Assembly (NCBI GenBank): GCA_963693365.1
Contig: CAVNZM010000015.1
Location: 4,526,001 to 4,590,000, forward strand
Direction of reading: 5' to 3'
Length of the DNA stretch: 64,000 nucleotides
Origin: Amoebidium appalachense
Taxonomy: Eukaryota; Ichthyosporea
The notes below the pieces were generated by a model. The model had not been told where the DNA came from. It saw nothing but the letters and a program-made list of their open reading frames with translations, and searched no databases. Of the stretch, positions 41,881 through 64,000 are shown one piece after another (positions within the stretch are counted from its first letter, which is position 1; the number at the start of each line of letters is the position of its first letter). Both the position numbers and the translations under genes were made by a program.

Positions 41881-44106
41881 ATCGAAAGACGATTGTCCTC
41901 ACGACATCCCTCGTTAGGCGCCTATGAAGCGGATACACCAATCGAATCACACTTAGGTTAATCCAAAATTTCAGAATCACGCAGTAATAAATTCTTTCAT
42001 CTAGTGACTCTATGCCATTCTTTTATAAATTTATCCAAAACAGACCCCCCCAAAAAAACCCCGCCTTTTTTTTGCGTTTGAATGGAATAGAAACGGATCC
42101 TTTCCCTCGTGTCTTTGATTTCTGCCCCGGTTGACTTTTCTGAGACATCAAGGGATTTACGTTATAGATGCATAGCCATATGTAGACAGCTGTCGATATG
42201 ACACACCGCAGCGTGTTTTTTGTTTGTGCATCGTCATGTTTGGTCCTAAAGCGGGCTCATTTAATTTACATTTAGTTTTTGAATTTTCGGAATTTTTTTC
42301 TTCCCCTCCCTCCCCATACCTGATAATGTGAAGGCAGTAACTTGACTCACTTCCGAACTTTGTAGATATCTTTTGCCTATTTATGCGGTAACTTTAGGAG
42401 CCAAAATCTCCAAAATTTTTCTTCAAAAAGTTTCTCCCTGATTTTCTTCAATCTATGGTTTTGTATATACTTTAAGCAATTTTTCGGGCAAGAAGTGCTG
42501 CTAGTATTGTGTCCTTTTTCCTTATGCTGCCCACCCTCATTTTTTGTCTTTCGAGCATCGTCAAGTTTTCTTTTCTTAACTTCTTCGGCCCCCCCCCCCC
42601 CCCCCCCTTTTTTCTTTTTTTTTTTTTTCCCCTCTACCTTAATATCTTTTTCATAATCTCGTAGTGTGCATTTTACTACTAACTAATTCATATCTAACAT
42701 TAAATTAGAACGACAAAGTGTGCACTAATATACTTAAAGGGTTAACTCTTACAATGCCTAATAGAAAAATAGAACGCTTTACAACCTCAGAGTATTGTTC
42801 GAATCTTTTCTTGCTTTTCCGTTTCTTTAGTAGTTTTTACCACCTCCCTTATAGTAACATCTTTCATATTCTCCAGTTTAATTCCCAATCGCCCATTCAA
42901 AGGCACTTGTAAGAGTCCCAAAAGCCAATCAGTTATTGGCGACTGTGCATAGTTACCTCATAATCGTCCAATCAGAGCAGCCTGCCATCATGTACTACTG
43001 TACACTATAACCCCAATAAACCCCATATCTATTAAAATTAGTCAGCACACAAAAGCTTTATCGTGCACTGGCAATAACCGTGTGCATGTGCACTGCAGTC
43101 GTAACAACCACCCCCTCCCCCTCCCCCCCCTCCCCCCCTCCCCCCTCCCGGAGGCCCATCACCCGTCCCCCCCCCCCCCCCCCCCCCCCCCCCAGTCCCC
43201 TTCCCACCCCGTCACACCCTCCCCCCTCCCCCCTCTGCGTACTCCCCCCCACCTCCCCCTCCCCTACCACCCCCGCCCCACCTTTTCTCACTTTTTCATT
43301 TCTGAAAGAATCCCGCCACCCACATGACCGTATTTATTCAATCAAAGCCAAACACACATACAGAGTCCAATATGATACCGCACGTGCACACGCTCTTCCC
43401 TTGTAACTGCACAATCACACACATGACATGTATGGGTTCAGTACACGAGGCCTCATTGCCTACTCTCCGTTCCACACCTCCCCATCTCCATACATAGTGG
43501 GCTTTAGAAGCTTTACAGAGTGGTGATGGTGGTGGTAGGGGGGGTGGGGGGCTGGGGAGAGTGGGAGACAGGGATTTGGAGGGGGGGGGGGGGGGGGGGG
43601 GAGAGGGGGGGGGGGGGGGGGGGGGGTGATGCATTGCTAGGGAGGGGCAGAGGGAGAATGTTTATGTGTGTGCATGTAAGTTCATGGGCAGGAAAACTAC
43701 GGAGGATTGGTGGTGGTGGGGGGAGGGGGGGGAGGGGGGGGGGAGGGGGGGGGGGAGGGGGGGGGGGGAAGGAGGGTGGAAAGGGGGGGAGGAGGGGGGG
43801 GGGGGGGGGTTTGTAAAGGTACCATTGGCACCACGTCCTTCTCGAACAGAACAAGTATTGATACAGTACTGCTTAATATATTTCGGTAAGGTGGTCCCCA
43901 GAACAGGAAATGGATTTCCGTAGTATTATAAACCCACATGTAGGCTTTTTTTTTGTAAGGGGATGCGCGCCCCCGGGGGGAGGGGGGAAGGGGGGGGGGG
44001 GGGGGGGGGGGGGAGGGGGGGATGTGGAAGGGAAACGGGAACCGGAAGTAAAGGTTTGAGGGGAAACTTAAAGGGAAGTTGGGGACAGTCTACACCAGGC
44101 TGGGAA

Positions 44107-44165
<59 letters not shown>

Positions 44166-45164
44166 CTTTTTCCCACCCCCCACCCCCCATCTCATGTTAG
44201 CCTTTGGTTTTATTGGTGTTCATCACTTGAAGCTCGGAGTAGATATTTGAAATTGTAACAATATGGCGATTGGTGGGGGGTGATTGGTATGAATTTTGTA
44301 CTAAATGTGCAGAACTTTTAAATTTAAATGTAAAAAACAGCTTTTAATGTGCGACGCATTGGCCCTATCGATCGAACTTGAACCAAGGCGTGCTGCTTAA
44401 AACCACGGTACGATTCGGTCTCCCTCTATCCAAACCCACTAATCTAACGAATATAATCAAAAGTGGTGCCCGATAGAAATAGGGACTCAACTTTCAACCG
44501 TACAAACAATAGTTGCAGGAAAAATCGATAACATAAGCATATATTTGAACAAGTAGAACAATTAAATAACATAAGTAATTGGTGAACGATCGATGTCGTA
44601 AGTATAGATCTTGAACAAATTAATAACAGAAGTCACATGCGATGAGCAACCCCTATAACATAAGCTTGGATAAGCCTAAACCGCATTAGGGTCTTCTTTT
44701 CATGATCCTAAGCCAATAGCGCGCTAGATATATATTCTGACATAAACGAAGTACAGCCAGCCGCCACATATAGCATCTAACCCCTAACGAATCACTCCCA
44801 AAATAGGGTGGTATGGATCGAGACAATATCAAAGCAGCGAAAATCTAACAAAGCACGATCATCTGTATAACTGATCTACACGTCGATCTAATCGAAATCA
44901 AACAAAATATCAATCACTCACACCTTATGCACACGCTCCTCCTTTCCAATGTTCTCACCAAAAAAACCCCCACCGCCATTTTCGCTCTGAGTCGACAGCC
45001 CCGATCCAAACCTCTGAAATCCCATTCCCTGCTTGTTTTCGCCCAACTGCGACGCAGAAACCCCCTCTCCCTTTTAGCACCAATCACCTTTTCCGTATTA
45101 TTACCTAATAAGGTTGATAAAGTACTGTGTGCACCACGTTTGTTCTCCGACACAACGCCCAAAC

Positions 45165-52078
<6,914 letters not shown>

Positions 52079-52099
52079 TTTCGGATGAAGGCAGTAGCG

Positions 52100-52233
52100 G
52101 TGTTAAAGTGGGCAGGAAAATAGTCATGTAGTCACCAGTGGATGTGTGACATATGAATATGAGTGGTTGTTGTATGATTTCAGGCTGACGGGGGATGCAC
52201 GCCTACAACACTGCTCTTTCTGCGGAAGTGTGT

Positions 52234-52278
<45 letters not shown>

Positions 52279-55200
52279 AGGGGATATGAAAGGGGGTTTT
52301 TAGTGTACTGTAGTAGATGCCTACAGCTAGTTTGATAACTAAGTCAGCCTACTTAGCTTTATATATACAAAATCCTACCCCCACAGCATAGTTTCCCTTC
52401 CTCTCCCCCTCCCCTCCCTTCCCCCATTACCCCCTCTCCCCCCAAAATGAAAAAGAAAGAAAGAAAGAAAGAAAAGATGTGGCCCTGATAACTTTTAATT
52501 GCCAAGACATTACAAAACAGGTGAGAAAAGGTGCACAATACATACATGAAGCCTTGAAACCTCAAAATACAGCACACTCAGTATAGTAGTGTTCCACATT
52601 ATGCACTGAGCAAGAAAGAAGATGTATTCTTTCTACCCACGGGCCGTACGTACGCAAAGCTTGTAACTGCTTAAAGGGGTGTCCCTGTGCAGCTGCCGCG
52701 TGTATTTCAAGGTGCTAAAGAGGTCGAAGCATTTGCTTTCTTGTTCTTGTTTTTTATTTCTTTGCAAAGAAGAACGAAATTATCGATTGAAATGTTACTA
52801 GGTTGAGTTCCGAGCCTTGCCAATCCTTCATTTATAAGTTATTAAGTAATCACTCGTTCATTCATCAGTTCGTTTCTTTCGTAAGGGCTTTTTCCCTCTT
52901 TTTTTTTTTTTTTTAACCTTTTCTTCGATGGACTTGAATGAAAAAGGAAGGAACTGTGTCAGTGTCCCCGTCCCCCCCCCCCCCCCCCCCCCCCCCCCTT
53001 CCCCCCCCCCCCCCCCCCCTCCTTTTTTTTTTTTTTTTTTTTTTTGAAAAAAAATCTGTTATCAATTCTTCAGTATAAATTTTAATGATCAGTGACCGCC
53101 TGTTTCAAACCGTGGCACCCACCTCAGGCTATCACACACGCTGTGCCGTGTAGACGTTGTGCGTCACGCACATGTATCCAACGTTTCACGTTTGAATTCT
53201 GAGTATCCGGGAAACACCTTCAACTTCGTGCACGTGGCATGAAGTTATAATTATAAGACTCTATCTAGAGTAACACTAGCGCAGTCACCGTGACCCTGCA
53301 TGAGAGGTGTGACACAAATTTACAACAGAATTCAATTCATATTGATAGAGCAAGTTCTATTCACAAGAACTGTGGGCTAAAGTAAGTGCACGTCTCGCGT
53401 GCATCAACTCGAAGACATGCATTCAGCTTGAGCATCAACACGGAGCACGGTAGTTCGAGCACACTTTCAAGTGCACAGGTGTACTAACAAAATCTGATAA
53501 AAAACCTTTGAATAGAGAGAGAGAGTATGTATCACGAATACAGGGGTTGTCACGTGACCACACGTGAGGCGCTTACTAAAACCACGAAATTCTCTTGTTA
53601 CTAGGAGCGTGAGCACGTGCGCGCGTGCCGTAGTATTGGTATACGTACCGGGCATGTATTACTGTCATTATTGTGCTCATATTTTCGCAAGATACACGTG
53701 ATCACGTGCCTGGGAAGTGAAACTCGACACCAGCGCTGGTGGTAGGGCCCCAAATTTCGGCCCCTCTACGGTGGCGAAAGACTACACTGAATGACGTAAT
53801 CAGATGATCTACGCAATGTAGACTATAGAATTTCCCCGCCCCTATGGTGGGCGATGACGTTTTCTTTTTTTTTTCCGGGGCAGCGTCATCAGTGGGGCCG
53901 ACATTGGGGCCTACTACTGCATCATTTGTGAACCGTATATAACTTTTTATCAGCTCTAAATATCTAAATATACAGTCAAAATGTTTCCCCAGACTCTACA
54001 ATGTCACCAAATGAACAGCAAAGACCGGGATAGCGTCACAAGCAATAAACTTACTTCGGCAGAAAAAGTGCACAAAGTCACAAACAAGTGAAAACGGCGG
54101 ATTCATTGGGTGCAGAATAAGCCAATCACGTAACCGATCAAACCGCTAATCTGTGATTGGTTTATAACGCATCCCACGGAATCCCCTTACACTTTGGATT
54201 TCGGAATGTGCCAAATTAGTCAACTCAGCCACTTTCAGTGTTTATAACTTCTAATTTCTAAAAAAGACAAATAAGTTGTAGCTAGCTACTCGTATGTTGT
54301 ATAATGCTATTTATTGGTTTTTGGTTTTATAAAGTACACCACAACTTTTGTCCAAAAAATATTTCTCGGTCTGGTTGGAAATTCTCGACTCTCAGAGAAA
54401 TTTATAAATCCCCACCTCCCAGTGACGACCTGTTTCCGATTGGCTTATGGCGCATCCTAGTCACTATGGATGCTGTCTTCCTTGGCGGCCTTCTTATTCT
54501 ACATGTTGCCGCAGGCGACAGGAGTACTAGTAGTGCCCGGCCACTTACGTAGGCCAGTGGGTACATAGCCTTGGAGACTAGGCGCATCCATTCCATCCGC
54601 AATCCGGAATACGAAAATCCGGACGGCCTTTCGACGATTTTTTGGCTCCTTCCAAAATTTGCTCCTACCTTCAGACAAGTAACCTGTTTCTTCCACAAAG
54701 CTTAAATATGTCACTCGTATTAATTCCCGAATAGCTGGCGGAGCTTTACGGTGAGTTCAAAACGCTGAAAGAGAGAACTGCCGAAAAGCGCTCCGCCTGC
54801 ATTTCAAACATGTGGTTTCTATTACGGTTTACAGTACCACCACAAAAAGTGTGGATAACTTAGATCGTAACTTTTTGCACATGCGTGCAAGCTTGGTGAT
54901 GAGCTTACACACTTATGCACGGTCTAGCCATACTATACGCTTGTAAAAATCAAGGGTTTGATATATGTCCATGGTACTTTAATTCCCGGTAATCGATACA
55001 TCATAAGCTGGCGACATGATATTGGTATTTAAGTTCAAACAAGTACGTGTGGCACTGCACGTCAGTCTGGGGATCGCCATGCATGCGCTTGATGCATGTA
55101 ACCACTTGCACGTGTTGCGAACAAAGCAAAGCTCCCGAATACGGTCTTGGGTGCGTGGGCATAGCCAAGAAAGACCCATATCAGCTATGGCGTATGCATG

Positions 55201-55318
55201 GCATTGCATGCTTGCGCGCACGCGGGCTCACGAGGCAAACACGGTGAACGTGAATGAGCGTGATATGCTAGGAGCCGGGCGAAAAAGTTAATAGGCCGAA
55301 AGCTCCGCGGGGGGAGCT

Positions 55319-55365
<47 letters not shown>

Positions 55366-55377
55366 AGCATATCAGTG

Positions 55378-55440
<63 letters not shown>

Positions 55441-55444
55441 ATGC

Positions 55445-55479
<35 letters not shown>

Positions 55480-55699
55480 CGTGTGTGCGTGTGTGCGCGC
55501 GCGTGTGTCATGTCTGTGTGAGAGCGCACATGTGCACTCGGTTGTGTGTACGTGTGCATGATCTCTTCATGTTCTCTTTTTTCTTCTCTTTGAGACTTCT
55601 TTCGAAACCTGTATTTCTTCTTTTCTTCCTTTTTCTCTTTTCTTTTGGCGTGTGCGTGCGTGCGCGTGCGTTAGCGCGCACGTGTCTGTCACAGTGTGT

Positions 55700-55731
<32 letters not shown>

Positions 55732-56570
55732 CACCGCGTTTCGAGTGGGAGAGAGGAGGAAGACTGGGGGGGGGGAGAAAGACCACACCGCGGTGGACAG
55801 GATTTTGGTGTACTTATTATTACACATACCATCATTTCAAAGCCGCCAGGCATGCTGATAATGCTAATATTAATTCACATAATCATACAAGGGGGGGGAA
55901 ATGTGCTGTTTATTAATATTAACGACATGTAGGTGAGCTGTGATGAGTTGTCGGCACCAAGGCCAACAGCACTTCCAACCAGAAGATATACATTTACAGA
56001 TCGACGTTACACTTACATCACACAGATTTTTATGTGGAGATATAACGTATCATATAAGGAATGATGCGCCCAGCACACACAAGCGCAAACGTTTACGTGC
56101 TCGTCATTTACATACGTACTTGGAACAGGTTGAACTTGCCAACATATGTATTGCACCCCTTGCACTAAGAAGGCCACTCTAAATGCTAAATCTCGTGTCA
56201 TGTGATGTATGTAATACGACAACATTGGTGGTGGTGGTAGTGGTGGTGGTGGTGGTGGTGGTGGGGGGGGGGGGGGGTATGCGTTAGAGGGTTGGAAATA
56301 TGGAGGAGACAACAAAGAGCAAAAACAAACGTCACAAAAGTGGGAATTTCAAAATCAATAATCAAAGCGTGCAGGGAGAAGACACTTGAACAGAGCCCAT
56401 CATCAGGGGGGTTCCTATGCCTCCACAAAAGCATGGGTTTCGAATCTTTAACCTCTCGCGCGTGGTTCCCAACCCATACTTTGTTTCAACAGCAATAGGG
56501 GGAGAAGAAGAAGAAGCAAAAATAATACAAAAGATGCCCGATGGGTTAAAAAAAAAAAAAAGTCTCCAAT
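52100..56570. other. Gene-poor region upstream of the GPCR and downstream of SPR
   Basis: Contains the presumed GPCR promoter (52080-52330), poly-C/poly-T (52973-53045), an AT-rich unique stretch with CCAATCACG/TGATTGG pairs (54110-54165), a 43-nt G-run near 55321-55363 and (GT)n. Small open frames at 54304-54552 and 55940-56182 (plus) and 54499-54714 (minus) have no recognisable features. Confidence 0.5.
56276..56510 (-). repeat. Dispersed element, variant copy beyond the SPR 3' end
   Basis: Reverse complement closely matches 16080-16230: CCTATTGCTGTTGAAACAAA, GGGAACCACGCGCGAGAGGT, GGCATAGGAACCCCCCTGAT. It ends CCAACCCTCTAACGCATAC then poly-C, the same ending seen at 245-275, 366-395, 6042-6062 and 25262-25280. 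Same strand as SPR, within 70 bp of its stop. Confidence 0.7.
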
Positions 56571-56576
56571 GAGCAT

Positions 56577-63338
<6,762 letters not shown>

Positions 63339-63339
63339 C

Positions 63340-63340
63340 T

Positions 63341-63371
<31 letters not shown>

Positions 63372-63569
63372 GGGAGGCGGGGAGAGGGGGAGGGAGGTTG
63401 TGTGTGTGTTTGGGGGGGGGGGAAGGGGGGGGGGAGGGGAGGGTTGTTTGTGTGTGTGCGTGTGTGTGTGTGTGTGTGTGGTCAATGGGAGCACAGGGGG
63501 AGAAAGGGGGAGGAGGGGGGGGGAGGGGGGATGTGAATGGTTTGTGTGTGTGCGTGTGCGTGTGTGCGC

Positions 63570-63634
<65 letters not shown>

Positions 63635-63923
63635 ACGTGCACGCGGGCATGTGTGTACGTGTGTGTGTTTCGCGTGGGTGAGTCGGTTTATGGTGTGAGT
63701 CCATTTGTCTGTCTGCACCAGTGATTAGCAAGAAAAAGGCAGTATCATATGTGCGTGTGCACACTTTTCAGTATATTAACCGTTAGAATCGCCTAAATTA
63801 CAACACCTCCACATACACTTTCCTTGCACAGGACCACAATACATACGCAATTCCAGAAAACACATACCTATTGTGTAGGGGGTGTGTGTGTGTGCACGCA
63901 CGCACACACACACACACACACAG

Positions 63924-63958
<35 letters not shown>

Positions 63959-64000
63959 CACACATACAAAAACAATGACACACACATCAGTGACATACAC
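63340..64000. other. SPR intron at the window edge
   Basis: G-rich and (GT)n/(CA)n repeats. At 63735-63765 (minus) a good pyrimidine-rich acceptor (TTTTTCTTGCTAATCACTGG, then TGCAG) is present, but no credible SPR coding follows it. Confidence 0.5.

Noticed and set aside
43860-43940. Exon-like minus frame (YRNILSSTVSILVLFEKDVV)
   Set aside because: Short, bounded by homopolymers, no partner exon and no family match.
44341-44460. tRNA gene search in AT-rich intergenic DNA
   Set aside because: No cloverleaf with both A and B boxes could be traced; B-box-like motifs occur only within the dispersed elements.
54304-54714. Opposed small open frames near 54.3-54.7 kb
   Set aside because: No start context, splice sites or recognisable domain; both strands are equally open by chance.
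63690-63770. SPR N-terminal exon (minus frame [12 protein letters not shown] resembling the TGA cofactor motif)
   Set aside because: The stretch is a textbook pyrimidine-rich acceptor; no Gly-x-Gly follows and the next codons are repeat-derived.

Overview
The window is nuclear DNA from an intron-rich eukaryote. Genes are split into many short exons with canonical GT-AG junctions. Introns and intergenic DNA are packed with very long poly-C/poly-G runs, (CA)n/(GT)n, (CT)n/(GA)n and (GCAC)n microsatellites. Almost all long open frames outside the exons listed here are low-complexity translations of those repeats. The gene set (CHD1 remodeler with a CHCT-type tail, sepiapterin reductase, class C GPCR with a bacterial-type binding domain, Pogo/CENP-B relic, probable GPI-anchored surface protein) suggests a unicellular or early-branching eukaryote, perhaps with holozoan affinity. 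The species cannot be fixed from this sequence alone.

Layout. (1) About 538-30300, plus strand: one CHD1-type chromatin remodeler. I could join 36 exons (5054 nt, 1683 codons plus stop) with every intron phase consistent; only the 5' end lies outside the visible exons. (2) About 30300-34660: no firm gene. It holds a 387-bp MITE with a TTA target duplication, two DNA hairpins, a possible small cysteine-rich gene (minus) and a CCAAT/TATA-like promoter block. (3) 34665-36851, minus: four-exon gene for a secreted, probably GPI-anchored, cysteine-containing protein. (4) About 36900-45160: long gene-poor stretch dominated by (GCAC)n, (CT)n, (GT)n, (TA)n and (GA)n tracts. (5) 45165-52078, minus: class C (GABA-B-like) GPCR whose ectodomain looks like an ABC-type extracellular solute-binding protein. 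Its frame is broken twice, each time by one extra base in a homopolymer. (6) About 52100-56570: no recognised gene. (7) 56577 to about 63338, minus: sepiapterin reductase (tetrahydrobiopterin synthesis), six exons visible, N-terminal exons missing. A Pogo/CENP-B-type transposase fragment (62510-62875, plus) sits in one of its introns.

The genes do not form a pathway and no operon logic applies. The most unusual features are architectural. A dispersed element family ends in long poly-C and lies in the sense direction of its host gene in every intronic copy I could identify. Microsatellites are used directly as splice-acceptor tracts. In several CHD1 introns, tandem duplications contain the exon edge itself.
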